Assembly (NCBI GenBank): GCA_964592235.1
Contig: CAZQCF010000009.1
Span: 65,287 to 129,286, forward strand
Reading direction: 5' to 3'
Source: PLA3 sp964592235
GTDB lineage: Bacteria > Planctomycetota > Phycisphaerae > UBA1845 > UTPLA1
DNA length: 64,000 nucleotides
In this document: positions 1-8,564 of the stretch, in pieces
How positions within the stretch are numbered: the first letter of the stretch is position 1
Layout of the letters: every line of letters starts with the position of its first letter
The notes under the pieces: model-generated
The model's input: only the letters and a program-made list of their open reading frames with translations
What the model was told of the DNA's origin: nothing
The model's database searches: none
Program-made: the position numbers and the translations under genes

Positions 1-276
1 CCATCGGAAGCGAAGCGCGCCGGCCGGGCGCTGACCTATCGGGCTGACTGGGATCGGGTGAAGCTCGATGTGATGGAGCGCTGTGTGCGCGACAAGTTTA
101 TAAATTATGCAGTCCTCGGCGCGAAGTTGCTGGCGACGGGGGAGGCCGAGCTGGTCGAGGGCAACGACTGGGGCGATGAGTTCTGGGGTGTCTGCGAGGG
201 CCGCGGGGCGAATCACCTCGGGAAGATCCTGATGAAGGTTCGGGCGGAGCTTCGTCAGAGGGATGCAGGCCCGTGA
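1..276 (+). CDS. NADAR family protein, C-terminal part (5' truncated by window edge)
   Basis: The frame is open from base 1 and stops at 274-276, so only the last 91 residues are present. The pattern KLDVM...RDKF, then LLATGEAELVEGN, FWGVCEGRGANHLGKILM, matches the end of the NADAR domain (COG3236, YbiA-like), whose studied members hydrolyse N-glycosidic bonds of riboflavin-pathway intermediates or ADP-ribose derivatives. The GTG at 58 is only the first start codon inside the window; the homologous sequence begins upstream of it. The stop overlaps the open frame of the next gene, so the two may be co-transcribed. Substrate cannot be judged from this fragment. Confidence 0.8.
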   Translation, partial: PSEAKRAGRALTYRADWDRVKLDVMERCVRDKFINYAVLGAKLLATGEAELVEGNDWGDEFWGVCEGRGANHLGKILMKVRAELRQRDAGP

Positions 277-325
277 ATTGAGCGTCGATGGCATCGGCCG
301 GATGGGGTCCATACAATCCGCAGTG

Positions 326-1192
326 ATGTCATCGTCCAGTTCACATTCGCCGGTCGGTGTTTCGGGCACGATTCAACTGATGCGGGAGATTCGGTTTTCG
401 ATCGATCGCGACTGGGCTCGTGCCGCGCACGGGGCGAGCGGGTTCGAGGGCGCGCTGCCGGTGACGAATTCGTGGGGGGGGTGGCCTTCGGCGGTGGGGG
501 TGGCGCCGTACCTGATGCTTCGGATCGTGGTGAGCGGCGAGCCGGATGCGACAACGGGGTATCTTGTCAATATTCAGGTGCTGGATGAATTGCTGCGGCG
601 GTATGCGATTCCTGCGGCGGCGCGGGCGCTGGCGGTGCGCGGGGTGTCGCTGACGATCGAGCGGCTGCTGGCGGATATCTTCGCGGAGGTGGCCGGGCGA
701 ATGCCGAAGGGGAGTCAGTTGGAGTCGCTGACGCTGGCGGCGACGCCGTATTTGTCGAGTCGGATCGACGGGAGGCGAGCGGGCATGGTGGAGCTGACGC
801 AGAGTTTTGAGTTTTCCGCGTCGCATCGGCTGCATGTGCCGGCGCTGTCGGACGAGGCGAATCGTCGCGTGTTCGGCAAATGCAATAACCCGAACGGGCA
901 CGGGCACAATTATGAAGTGCGCGTGACGGTGGGCGGAGAGTTGACCGCCGAACGGGGCACGGTGGTGGAGCTGCCGCACTTTGAGTCGGTGGTGAAGCGC
1001 GAGGTGATCGATCGACTGGACCACAAGCATCTGAACAGCGACGTGGCGGAGTTCGCGGGAATCAACCCTTCGGTGGAGAACATCGCGCGGGTGATCTGGG
1101 GGCTGCTGGAGGGACCGCTGAAGCCGGCGCGGCTGCTGCGTGTGCGGGTGTATGAGACGGCGAAGACGTACGCGGAGTATGCGGGGGCGTGA
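326..1192 (+). CDS. Tandem 6-pyruvoyl/6-carboxy-tetrahydropterin synthase-like protein
   Basis: Two PTPS-fold domains in one chain. The C-terminal domain (about the last 135 residues) is intact: FSASHRLHV supplies the first zinc His, GKCNNPNGHGHNYEV the catalytic Cys and two more zinc His, LDHKHLN the catalytic Asp/His, and YETAKT the pterin-anchoring Glu. The N-terminal domain (starting MREIRFSIDRDW) has the same strand order but lacks the zinc His and catalytic Cys, so it is probably structural. NGHGHNY resembles tetrahydrobiopterin-type PTPS more than QueD, though a 7-deazaguanine role is possible; queA lies 6 kb away and a carbinolamine dehydratase 5.6 kb away. The start is uncertain: ATGs at 263, 326 and 380 are in frame and none has a clear ribosome site. 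Confidence 0.85.
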   Translation: MSSSSSHSPVGVSGTIQLMREIRFSIDRDWARAAHGASGFEGALPVTNSWGGWPSAVGVAPYLMLRIVVSGEPDATTGYLVNIQVLDELLRRYAIPAAARALAVRGVSLTIERLLADIFAEVAGRMPKGSQLESLTLAATPYLSSRIDGRRAGMVELTQSFEFSASHRLHVPALSDEANRRVFGKCNNPNGHGHNYEVRVTVGGELTAERGTVVELPHFESVVKREVIDRLDHKHLNSDVAEFAGINPSVENIARVIWGLLEGPLKPARLLRVRVYETAKTYAEYAGA

Positions 1193-1205
1193 GTGGGGAA
1201 TATCG

Positions 1206-1262
1206 GGAGGTTCAAGGGTTCAAAGGTTCAAGGGTTCAAGGGTTCAAAGGTTCAAGGGATGA
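1206..1262. repeat. Short tandem repeat of GGTTCAAGG/GGTTCAAAG units
   Basis: Seven or so head-to-tail copies of a 7-9 base unit (ggttcaagg, ggttcaaag) follow the pterin synthase stop codon. It lies between convergent genes and has no coding pattern. A similar but different tandem tract follows pyrD. Confidence 0.8.
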
Positions 1263-1324
1263 AGGGGTTCCAAGAGTTGAAGCGTTGAAGAGTCGTACGG
1301 GAGGCGCGGCGGGGAGGGATTGGG

Positions 1325-1798
1325 CTAGTTCGCGGGGGCGAAGGCGCGGTCGGCGATGGCTTCGAAACGGGCGCGGACTCGGCGACGGAAGAAGCCGAAG
1401 CGGAGTTGGTCGGCCCAGTCGAGGGCATAGCGCTGAAACAATTCCGGCGAGAGCAGCAGCATGGCGGGTTGTGCGAGTTGGGCATGGTGGGCCGCCTGGT
1501 GCATGAGGAGCCGGTCGGTGTAGCTCGCGCCCAGTCGGCGCAACATGGAGGAGAAGAATCGGCGGGGGTTGCGTGCGGCGACGGGCCGGCTGTTTCGCTT
1601 GATGATCTTGGCGACGAGAATCAGGGCGGCGAGCACAATTCCGAGGATCAGAAGCAGATTGCCGACGGATGAGAAAACGGAATCCTGCGGGGCCTCGCGG
1701 TAGCCGCGAAAGGCCTCCTGAAGCCGGAGCGTGCGTTCGGGGTAGGCGCGCTGGGCGAGGAGGGAGGCTGACAGAACCTGGAGCATCATGAAGTTCAT
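1325..1798 (-). CDS. Small single-pass membrane protein of unknown function
   Basis: 157 residues with one predicted membrane helix at about residues 45-66 (GNLLLILGIVLAALILVAKI) and a basic, Arg-rich cytoplasmic-looking C-terminal half. It is not recognised as a named family. Its ATG (1796-1798) overlaps the TGA of the upstream HEAT-repeat gene (1795-1797) in an ATGA arrangement, so the two are translationally coupled and probably work together, perhaps with this protein as membrane anchor. That partnership is inference from gene order only. Confidence 0.65.
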   Translation of the reverse strand: MNFMMLQVLSASLLAQRAYPERTLRLQEAFRGYREAPQDSVFSSVGNLLLILGIVLAALILVAKIIKRNSRPVAARNPRRFFSSMLRRLGASYTDRLLMHQAAHHAQLAQPAMLLLSPELFQRYALDWADQLRFGFFRRRVRARFEAIADRAFAPAN

Positions 1799-3795
1799 GG
1801 GTTGGCCTCGTTGGGCTCTTTAGCGTGTGCGGCGAGCTGGGTGGCAGGGGCGTGTCCGGGCGCCGGGGAGACCTTGAGCAAACGGCGCGCGATGTGGTGG
1901 GCGATGCGCTCGATTCGAGAGTCGGGGTCGTTGTGACACATTTCCGACACTCTCGCGCGGAGGGGCGTGAGTTTCAGCAGGTCGATGATCCAGAGCGCGT
2001 GACAGCGGTGGTCGGGCCGCGGGTCGCCGAGCATGCGGAGCAATTCGTTGGCGCCGTCCGGCTTATGGAGGCGAAGCAGAACGCGGACGGCCGCGGCTCG
2101 GACGGGGGCGTGCAGGCTGTCGCAGTGAGGCGCGACGAGATCGGCACGGCGGCGGTCGTTGATCTGGTCGAGGGCATCGATGGCGGCGGTCTGGACGAGC
2201 GGGTTGTCGTCGGCGAGGGCGCGTTCGAGGATGCGGCGGGCGGTTTCGTCGTGCACGCGCGCGACGGCCTCGAGGGTGGCGGCGCGGACTTCGGCGTCCG
2301 GGTCGTTGGCCAGATTGAAGAGCGTGCGGGCGAATTCGGAGGCGACGTTGAGGGCGATGATCAGTCGCACGGCGCGGAGGCGATCGGCGGCCTGATTGCT
2401 GACGAGGCGGACCTGGACTTGTGTTGCGAAACCGGAGATGTATCGCAGGGCACAGGGCCCGGCTGCACCGGCCTCGCGCGGGTCGAGTTGATCATAGCGA
2501 TTCCAGAGGCTTTCGAATTCCTCGTCGATGGCGGCGCGGTGGAGCATGCGCGCCCAGGCTTCGGGCCGGTTGAGGCGTGTGGGCACGAGGCGGCCTTCGA
2601 TGCGGCGGCGGTGTTTGAGTTCGAACTCCGCGATTCGGCGCAGGGCCGGTTCTTCGTGATCCAGGATTTCGCGAAGGGCCAGCGTTGAAGCGGGTACGTT
2701 GAGCTGAACGAGCGCCCAGACGGCGGCCTTGTTGGCGGCGGCGTTGTCAATGAGCGTGAACTGTCGGAGGAGCGCGATCTTCTGGTCGGTGGGGATTCCC
2801 AGTGTGACGAGCCATCCCGGCGCGAGGGCGGCGGCATCGGCCGGCAAGGAGAAGGCGGCGTGCATCGGGTCGGCAAGCCAGGCGAGTGATCGAATGCAGG
2901 CGAGTCCTCGGCGGATTCGCGGTTCGCGCGCGAGCCAGTGGCAACGGATCATGCCGACGAAGAATTCATCGCTTCGGGTGGCGGCGAGCGCGGCGAGGAC
3001 GCGGCGGCGTGGTTCGGGGTGGCAGAGTGCGATGTAGACAAATGGAGCAAGTTCGGGCGTGACCTGGTCGGTGAACAGCTCCATCATGGCCTGGGTGATC
3101 TTGCCGCGCTTGAGGGTGTTGGGGTGGAAGAGACTTGGTTCGAGTTCTTCGGCGAGGAGCATGGCGGCCTGGAGGACCTCGGTGCGATGGTGGGTGTCGA
3201 AGTTTCCGACGGCGTCGCGGAGGGCTTCGAGCAAGTGGCCGCGTTCGTCGCGGATCAACTGGAGCGTTTGAACGATGGCATGGGCGAGGTTGCGATCGGC
3301 GGCAGCATCGGGACCGGGCGCGTCGGACGAGAGGTCTTGCAGCACCTGTCTTGTTTCGGTGTGGGTTCGCCAGTGGTGCATGGTGAGATGGCGAATGGTG
3401 GCGGCAGCTTCGGCGCGGACCTGGGCGGCGCCATCGTTGAGGGCAATAGCCGCGAGATAGGCAAGTCGTGGGTTGAGGCTGCGTTGGATGATCTGGACGC
3501 TGTTCAGTCGCGTCTGGGTATCCGAGTGGCGCGACGTGGCGCGCAGGGCGCCGAAGAGATGTGCAGCGTTCGCGATGACATCGGATTGGGCCGCCTTGCC
3601 GAGGTGGTGGTAGAGCGCAGGGACGGCTTCCAAGCCCTCGTCGGTTACATGCGAGAAGAGGATGCGCAGGAGATTTCGTTGCCGACCTTCGGAGACATGC
3701 GGTAGCGCGTCGACGATCGCCTTGTCCGCGGCGATGTCGCGGCTGGCGAGTACGAGTTGGTCGATGTTGAGCGTCGCGTCCACCGTTCGTCGCAC
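1795..3795 (-). CDS. HEAT-repeat protein
   Basis: 666 residues with no signal peptide. Most of the chain is paired alpha helices typical of HEAT/armadillo repeats, for example DPDAEVRAATLEAVARVHD and DNPLVQTAAIDALDQI in the C-terminal third, with further units near residues 85-115 (AAQVRAEAAATI). Such solenoids are protein-binding scaffolds, and no catalytic motif is visible. The GTG at 3793-3795 is the longest start; a second in-frame GTG at 3781-3783 is also possible. It is divergent from pyrD, with a 228-base spacer that should carry both promoters, and is coupled to the small membrane protein downstream. Confidence 0.7.
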   Translation of the reverse strand: MRRTVDATLNIDQLVLASRDIAADKAIVDALPHVSEGRQRNLLRILFSHVTDEGLEAVPALYHHLGKAAQSDVIANAAHLFGALRATSRHSDTQTRLNSVQIIQRSLNPRLAYLAAIALNDGAAQVRAEAAATIRHLTMHHWRTHTETRQVLQDLSSDAPGPDAAADRNLAHAIVQTLQLIRDERGHLLEALRDAVGNFDTHHRTEVLQAAMLLAEELEPSLFHPNTLKRGKITQAMMELFTDQVTPELAPFVYIALCHPEPRRRVLAALAATRSDEFFVGMIRCHWLAREPRIRRGLACIRSLAWLADPMHAAFSLPADAAALAPGWLVTLGIPTDQKIALLRQFTLIDNAAANKAAVWALVQLNVPASTLALREILDHEEPALRRIAEFELKHRRRIEGRLVPTRLNRPEAWARMLHRAAIDEEFESLWNRYDQLDPREAGAAGPCALRYISGFATQVQVRLVSNQAADRLRAVRLIIALNVASEFARTLFNLANDPDAEVRAATLEAVARVHDETARRILERALADDNPLVQTAAIDALDQINDRRRADLVAPHCDSLHAPVRAAAVRVLLRLHKPDGANELLRMLGDPRPDHRCHALWIIDLLKLTPLRARVSEMCHNDPDSRIERIAHHIARRLLKVSPAPGHAPATQLAAHAKEPNEANP

Positions 3796-4023
3796 CTCAA
3801 GGATCGTTGAGAGTTTCGTGGGGTTTATCGGCGGTCCGGGAGGCGGTGCTTAGTTTGAAAGGGGATGGTCAGATAAGAAAGTCGCAAGGGCGAATTCGCG
3901 GGTGGACGGTTGGTTTTCGGAAGGTTCGATGGCGGAGCGATGCGATGAGACGTAGTCTACGGCGACGCGAGACGGGGAGTTGGCCCCCGTTGGATTATCC
4001 GTGATCCATGCAAGGCGGCGAAT

Positions 4024-4989
4024 GTGACGCAGAATCCAGACATGTCTGTGCGGATCGGTCCGGTTGAGTTGAAGAACCCGGTGCTGACGGCGTCGGGGAC
4101 GTGCGGTTATGGCGAGGAGTATGCGCCGTATGTGGACTTGTCACGACTGGGCGGGTTCATTACGAAGAGCGTGACGGCGCAGCCGCGCAAGGGCAACGCG
4201 CCGCAGCGTATCGCGGAGACGAGCGGGGGAATGCTGAACGCGATCGGCCTGGCGAATGTCGGTCTGGAGGCGTTCGCGCGGGACAAGTTGCCGTACATCG
4301 CGACGATGGGGACGGCGGTGTTCGTGAATGTGGCGGGTCACAGCATCGAGGAGTACGTGACGATCTGCCGTCGGTTGGATGGGGAGCGGGCGCTGGCGGG
4401 ATTTGAGTTGAATGTGTCGTGCCCGAATGTTTCGGACGGGTTGATGTTCGGGACGGATGCGGGGTTGCTGCGCGAACTGGTGAGCGCGGTGCGGCCGGTG
4501 GTGACGCGGGGGGCGTTGATCGTGAAGCTGTCGCCGAACGTGACGGACATCGCGGCGACGGCGCGAGCGGCCGTGGAGGGCGGGGCGGATGCGTTGTCGC
4601 TGGTGAATACGTTTGTCGGGATGTCGGTGGACATTGAGTCGTGGCGGCCGAAGCTGGCGAACGGGTCGGGGGGGTTGTCGGGCCCGGCGATCAAGCCGCT
4701 GGCGGTGCACCTGGTGCATCGGGTGTATCGGGAGGTGGCGCGGGAGCGGGGCGTGCCGATCATCGGATTGGGGGGAATCAGCCGGTGGGAGGATGCGGTG
4801 GAGTTTCTGCTGGCGGGTGCGACGGCGGTGGCGGTGGGGACGGCGCTGTATGTCGATCCGACGACGCCGTTGCAGATCGCGGATGGGTTGAGCGCGTACC
4901 TGGCGCGGCGGGGCCTGTCGAGCGTGGGAGAGTTGACTGGACGGTTGATCCGGCCGGGCGAGGGTGGCGCGGTTGCGACGGCGGGGTGA
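4024..4989 (+). CDS. pyrD: Dihydroorotate dehydrogenase, class 1 (probably 1B)
   Basis: 321 residues, the normal family length. This FMN enzyme oxidises dihydroorotate to orotate in pyrimidine synthesis. Visible motifs are NPVLTASGTCGYG near the N terminus, the substrate loop TSGGMLNAIGLANVG, the NVSCPNV loop with catalytic Cys133 (a Cys marks class 1, whereas class 2 has Ser), and the FMN-phosphate loop GLGGISRWEDA followed by GATAVAVGTAL. Start GTG at 4024 is supported by AAGGCGG at 4012-4018; an ATG at 4042 is less likely. The NAD-linked partner PyrK expected for class 1B is not in the window. Confidence 0.95.
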   Translation: MTQNPDMSVRIGPVELKNPVLTASGTCGYGEEYAPYVDLSRLGGFITKSVTAQPRKGNAPQRIAETSGGMLNAIGLANVGLEAFARDKLPYIATMGTAVFVNVAGHSIEEYVTICRRLDGERALAGFELNVSCPNVSDGLMFGTDAGLLRELVSAVRPVVTRGALIVKLSPNVTDIAATARAAVEGGADALSLVNTFVGMSVDIESWRPKLANGSGGLSGPAIKPLAVHLVHRVYREVARERGVPIIGLGGISRWEDAVEFLLAGATAVAVGTALYVDPTTPLQIADGLSAYLARRGLSSVGELTGRLIRPGEGGAVATAG

Positions 4990-5030
4990 GAAACGTCGAG
5001 AAGTCAAAACGTCAAGAAGTCGAAACGAAG
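4990..5030. repeat. Imperfect tandem repeat downstream of pyrD
   Basis: Two to three imperfect copies of a 16-base unit (aacgtcgagaagtcaa / aacgtcaagaagtcga) sit directly after the pyrD stop. Non-coding; similar in style to the tract at 1206-1262 but a different sequence. Confidence 0.6.
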
Positions 5031-5035
5031 AGTAC

Positions 5036-5112
5036 CTAATACAATGAAATCGGTCCACGGTGATTGGACGGGCGGGACGCCCGTACCACCCTTTCTGTTA
5101 GGCGCTTTAAGG
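5036..5112. repeat. Dispersed 76-base repeat, copy 1
   Basis: Nearly identical to 10951-11026. The shared core includes ggtccacggtgatt, a gggcg-gga-cgccc hairpin and gtaccaccctttctgtta. It lies just beyond the 3' end of the minus-strand RluB gene; copy 2 lies at the 3' end of another minus-strand gene. Translated, it gives TGGTPVPP, a string that commonly appears in spurious short ORFs. Confidence 0.85.
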
Positions 5113-5132
5113 CTCGGGGGCGGTCTTGGGGA

Positions 5133-6155
5133 TCAAGCCGGGCCGATGATTCGGCGTTTGCGCGGAGCGGGGCGAGGCTTCGGGCCTTCACGGCGCGACG
5201 TGTTGCGATTTGCGGCGGAGTTCTTGCCGGCGCCGCGGCGAGAATTGGGGCGACCAGACGAGTTATCAAACACGTTTCGCGGGCCGCGTGGAAGGTCGGA
5301 TCGGGCCGCGCGCGTTGTGTCGGATCGCGGGCCGCGCGTCGAATCGGAGTTGGAGCGTCGTGAGGGGCCGGTGCGAAGGCCTCGTGACGGCCTGCGGCGC
5401 GGGACGGCTTGTTCGTGCGCCGCGTGATCGGGGACTTTGTCCGCGAGGGCGCGGAGGTACTTTATTTCGTCGGGTGTCAATTTTCGGTAGGCGCCGACGC
5501 CGAGCTTGTGGATGGAGAGCTTGCCGACGCAGATTCGCACGAGGCGGCGGACGTTGTGGCCGAGCTTGGCGAGCATGCGGCGGATTTCGCGGTTGCGGCC
5601 TTCGCGGAGCGTGATTTCGAGGATGGCGTGGTCGCGCTGGCGGTGGACGACGCGGACCTGTGCGGGGGCGGTCTTGCCCTCGGAGAGCCAGACGCCGGTT
5701 CGCAGTTTCTGGATGTCGGCCTCGGTGGGGACGCCGGCGATCTCGGCGCGGTAGGTCTTGGGGACGCCGTAGCGCGGGTGGGTGAGTCTTTGTGCCAGAG
5801 CGCCGTCGTTGGTCATGATGAGCAGGCCCATCGAATCGGCATCAAGCCGGCCGACGGGAAAGATGCGCTCGCGCACGCCCTGCAGGAGGTCGCAGGCGCG
5901 GGTGCGGCCGGATGGGTCGTTGTTGGTGCAGAAGACGCCGGGGGGCTTGTTCAGGATGTAATAGACGGCTTGCTCGGATTGGACGGGCTTGCCATCCACG
6001 ACGATGCGATCGATGGCGGGGTCCGCGAGGGCGGGGAGTTCGTGGAGCGTCTGCCCGTTGAGGCTGACGCGGCCGTCGAGGACGAGTTGCTCGCAGCTTC
6101 GGCGTGAGCCGAATCCGGCGGCGGCGAGAATTTTTTGGATGCGTTCGCGTGACAT
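5133..6155 (-). CDS. 23S rRNA pseudouridine synthase, RluB/RsuA family
   Basis: 340 residues from the chosen ATG. An N-terminal S4 RNA-binding domain (RIQKILAAAGFGSRRSCEQL, residues 5-24) is followed by the RsuA-family catalytic core with GRLDADSMGLLIMTNDG, where Asp105 is the nucleophile, and the conserved REGRNREIRRML helix. The last 90-odd residues are a low-complexity Arg/Pro/Ser tail, probably an extra RNA contact. The reading frame extends upstream to 6215, but the family begins at MSRERIQ, so 6155 is preferred. The exact target uridine cannot be read from sequence. Confidence 0.9.
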   Translation of the reverse strand: MSRERIQKILAAAGFGSRRSCEQLVLDGRVSLNGQTLHELPALADPAIDRIVVDGKPVQSEQAVYYILNKPPGVFCTNNDPSGRTRACDLLQGVRERIFPVGRLDADSMGLLIMTNDGALAQRLTHPRYGVPKTYRAEIAGVPTEADIQKLRTGVWLSEGKTAPAQVRVVHRQRDHAILEITLREGRNREIRRMLAKLGHNVRRLVRICVGKLSIHKLGVGAYRKLTPDEIKYLRALADKVPDHAAHEQAVPRRRPSRGLRTGPSRRSNSDSTRGPRSDTTRAARSDLPRGPRNVFDNSSGRPNSRRGAGKNSAANRNTSRREGPKPRPAPRKRRIIGPA

Positions 6156-6334
6156 GTTGGTGTGTTGGTTTCGTCCTTTAAGGAGCATGGCCACCGAAGG
6201 CCGCGGCGATGCCATCCGTTGTGCGGACGGCGATGCAGCGCGGCGATTGGTCGATCACGCGACGTGTTGCGTGATGGAAAATGAATTGTAGGGCAGGAGG
6301 ACTCGGCGTGCGCGGATGGCACGTTCGCATGCGA

Positions 6335-6706
6335 TCAGCCGCCGCCGCCCGTGCCCGAGGTGCCGCCCGGGCTGGTGCTGGGGTTGCTAGGAGAGGAATC
6401 GGTGGGTTCGTTGGTCGGCGGGTTGTTGGTGGGGTTGTTGAAGGTACTGCCTGTGCCGGGGAAGAAGATTGGATTCTGCGAGTTGCCCGATCCGGCGGAA
6501 TTCAGGAACGGATCTCCGCTGCCCGGAGCGCGCGGGGCCTGGGCGAAGTTGATCGAGCCGGGGGGCGAGGCGTAGCCGAAGCCGTCGAAAGCACCACAGC
6601 CGGAGAGGGCGACGACCCATGCGAGCGCGGCAAAGGAAGCGGCCATTCGTGCGGTGCGGGTGGTGGTGCTGCGGGTCCGCACGTTTGCAGTGTTCAGTTT
6701 CGACAC
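6335..6706 (-). CDS. Small low-complexity lipoprotein
   Basis: 123 residues with GTG start at 6706, preceded by GGGAGG six bases upstream. A hydrophobic segment ends in the lipobox LSGC with lipidated Cys37. The mature part is Gly/Ser/Pro/Asn-rich (NNPTNNPPTNEPT, ending GTSGTGGGG) and has no recognisable domain. Probably an outer-membrane or surface lipoprotein of unknown function. A shorter form from Met21 is possible. Confidence 0.65.
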   Translation of the reverse strand: MSKLNTANVRTRSTTTRTARMAASFAALAWVVALSGCGAFDGFGYASPPGSINFAQAPRAPGSGDPFLNSAGSGNSQNPIFFPGTGSTFNNPTNNPPTNEPTDSSPSNPSTSPGGTSGTGGGG

Positions 6707-6824
6707 GGCACGCCTCCCGTCGGGAACGACCGAAAACGAGTGATTCCTGATTCACTATAGCATCGGTTCGGGGCGGGCGGCACTGGAGGCAACGATTGCT
6801 TGCGCAATCGGCTCTTTGGGGGCG

Positions 6825-7154
6825 TTATCGGGGCAGTTTGTCAATCTTGGCGGCGAGGATGAAATCGCTTTCGGTGAGGCCGTCGATCTTGTGGGTCCAG
6901 ATCGTGATGCGGACCATGCCCCACGCGAGGTAGATGTCGGGATGGTGGCCCTGCTGCTCGGCCAGCTCACCGACGCGGTTGACGAATGCCAGGGCCGTGA
7001 CGAAGTTCGGAAAGGGGAACGAGCGCACGAGGTGGTGGTTGTTCTCGGCGGCCCAGCCATCGAGCTGGGCGAGCATGGCGCGGATGGCATCGGGCTGCAT
7101 CGGGGGCACGCCGCCCTTGCAGGGGACGCATTCCTGGTTGGCGAGGTCGGACAT
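6825..7154 (-). CDS. phhB: Pterin-4a-carbinolamine dehydratase
   Basis: 109 residues, typical for the family. It dehydrates 4a-hydroxytetrahydropterin after aromatic amino acid hydroxylation or acts in other pterin recycling. The conserved active-site signature EQQGHHPDIYLAWG and the following VRITIWTHKIDGLTESDFILA are present. The ATG has AAGGAG seven bases upstream. It lies in the same neighbourhood as the tandem PTPS protein, hinting at local pterin metabolism; no phenylalanine hydroxylase is in the window. Confidence 0.92.
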   Translation of the reverse strand: MSDLANQECVPCKGGVPPMQPDAIRAMLAQLDGWAAENNHHLVRSFPFPNFVTALAFVNRVGELAEQQGHHPDIYLAWGMVRITIWTHKIDGLTESDFILAAKIDKLPR

Positions 7155-7214
7155 AGGCCGCTCCTTTTAATCGCGAATTGGGTTCTTTGAAATACTCCAT
7201 GCATCAGTGCCATT

Positions 7215-7331
7215 CCGAGCCGCGACCGTCAGGAAGCGCCGCGGAATGATCAATCACAAGCGCTTCGCCACGGATGGAAATCGACTTGATTTACAAGCGT
7301 TGCTCGGCGCTCCCTTACGGTCGCGGCTCGG
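7215..7331. repeat. Inverted-repeat element with CCGAGCCGCGACC ends
   Basis: Bases 7215-7240 (ccgagccgcgaccgtcagg...) and 7306-7331 (...cttacggtcgcggctcgg) are inverted copies with few mismatches, about 65 bases apart. The unit lies in the spacer between queA and phhB and has no coding pattern. Related ends occur at 37958-37977 and 38146-38158. It looks like a REP- or MITE-type element. Confidence 0.7.
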
Positions 7332-7427
7332 ATATTCAGAGATCCACAATTGCCATTCTGACGTACGTGTTGTGGTCGTGCAACAGTCAAGAGCGAGGGG
7401 ATTCGAACTCCGAGCCGCGCGCTGCAG

Positions 7428-8564
7428 TCAGACAATCAGCATCGCGTCGCCATAGCTGAAGAAGCGGTATTCGTTATCGATCGCGATGCGATAGGCGTCG
7501 AGAATGCGGTCCAGCCCGGCGAAGGCGGCGACGAGGGCCAGCAGCGTGCTGCCGGGCAGGTGGAAGTTCGTGATGAGGGCGTCGATCGCGCGGAACTGCC
7601 ACGGCGGCTGGATCAGGATGTTTGTCGAGCCGGCCATGGGGCGCAGCAGAGGCGCGTTCTTGCGCAAGGGATCGTTGCCGCACGAGGTGGCCGCGAGCTG
7701 ACCGGCAGATGTCGCTTGGCCGTCGCCTTGAATTGATGGAGCGATTTGCGCAGCGACGGACTCCAGGACGCGCACGGTCGTCGTTCCGACCGCGACGACG
7801 CGCCCGCCGGCGCTGCGCGCGGCGTCGACGAATTGGACCGTCGATTCCGGCAGTTCATACGATTCGGTGTGCATTGGGTGTTGATCGAGATCGTCGGTTT
7901 CGACGGGTGCGAACGTACCGAGACCGACGTGGAGGATGACATCGGCCGTGCGAACGCCATCGGCCCGGAGTCGGTCTAACAGTTCGGGGGTGAAGTGCAT
8001 GCCGGCGGTGGGCGCGGCGACGGAGCCGGTCTCGCGGGCGTAGACGGTTTGATATTCGTCGCGATCGGAGGCATCGCGCGGATCGGCGGCGGCCTTGGCG
8101 CGGCGGATGTAGGGCGGCAGCGGGGCGCGACCAATGCGTGACAGGAGCGGCTCGGCGGGTTGTGGAGGAGAGAGTTGTACTCGACAGAGGCCGCGTTCGA
8201 GTCGATCCAGGAGCGTGATCCGCGCGTCGCAGCCGACGAGTTCGAGCGATTCGCCGGTGCGGAGTCGACCGGCGCCGGTCAGGAGAACGGTCCACTGATC
8301 GGATGCGTCGGCGCGGACGAAGAGGGCGTCGAGATGAGCGCCGGTGGCGCGGCGGGCGGTGAATCGCGCGGGGAGGACCCGCGAGACGTTTCGTACCAGC
8401 AGGTCGGCGGGTCGAAGGAATTGCGGCAGGTCCCGGAAGATGCGATGCTGGATTTCGCCGGTCGCGCGGTCGAGAACCATGAGCCGCGCGGCGTCGCGCG
8501 GGTGGCAGGGCGCCTGGGCGATTCGATCGGGCGGCAGGTCGAAATGGAGCAGTTCGGTTCGTAT
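7428..8564 (-). CDS. queA: S-adenosylmethionine:tRNA ribosyltransferase-isomerase
   Basis: This enzyme transfers and isomerises the ribosyl group of SAM onto 7-aminomethyl-7-deazaguanine in tRNA, giving epoxyqueuosine. Family motifs: RVLPARF, GRAPLPPYIRR, DEYQTVYA, GSVAAPTAGMHFT, HVGLGTFAPV, TNFHLPGSTL and the C-terminal AYRIAIDNEYRFFSYGDAMLI. The first ATG in frame (8478-8480) starts at MVLDR and would remove a conserved N-terminal stretch, RTELLHFDLPPDRIAQ then RDAARL, which is encoded upstream in the same frame. Back to the in-frame TAA at 8625-8627 there is no ATG, GTG or TTG. The homologous start position falls on ATA (8562-8564); CTG at 8550-8552 and ATT at 8619-8621 are alternatives. 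Confidence 0.9.
   Translation of the reverse strand: MRTELLHFDLPPDRIAQAPCHPRDAARLMVLDRATGEIQHRIFRDLPQFLRPADLLVRNVSRVLPARFTARRATGAHLDALFVRADASDQWTVLLTGAGRLRTGESLELVGCDARITLLDRLERGLCRVQLSPPQPAEPLLSRIGRAPLPPYIRRAKAAADPRDASDRDEYQTVYARETGSVAAPTAGMHFTPELLDRLRADGVRTADVILHVGLGTFAPVETDDLDQHPMHTESYELPESTVQFVDAARSAGGRVVAVGTTTVRVLESVAAQIAPSIQGDGQATSAGQLAATSCGNDPLRKNAPLLRPMAGSTNILIQPPWQFRAIDALITNFHLPGSTLLALVAAFAGLDRILDAYRIAIDNEYRFFSYGDAMLIV

Noticed and set aside
5041..5427. Short ORFs with TGGTPVPP
   Set aside because: They arise from translating the 76-base dispersed repeat and carry no gene signals.
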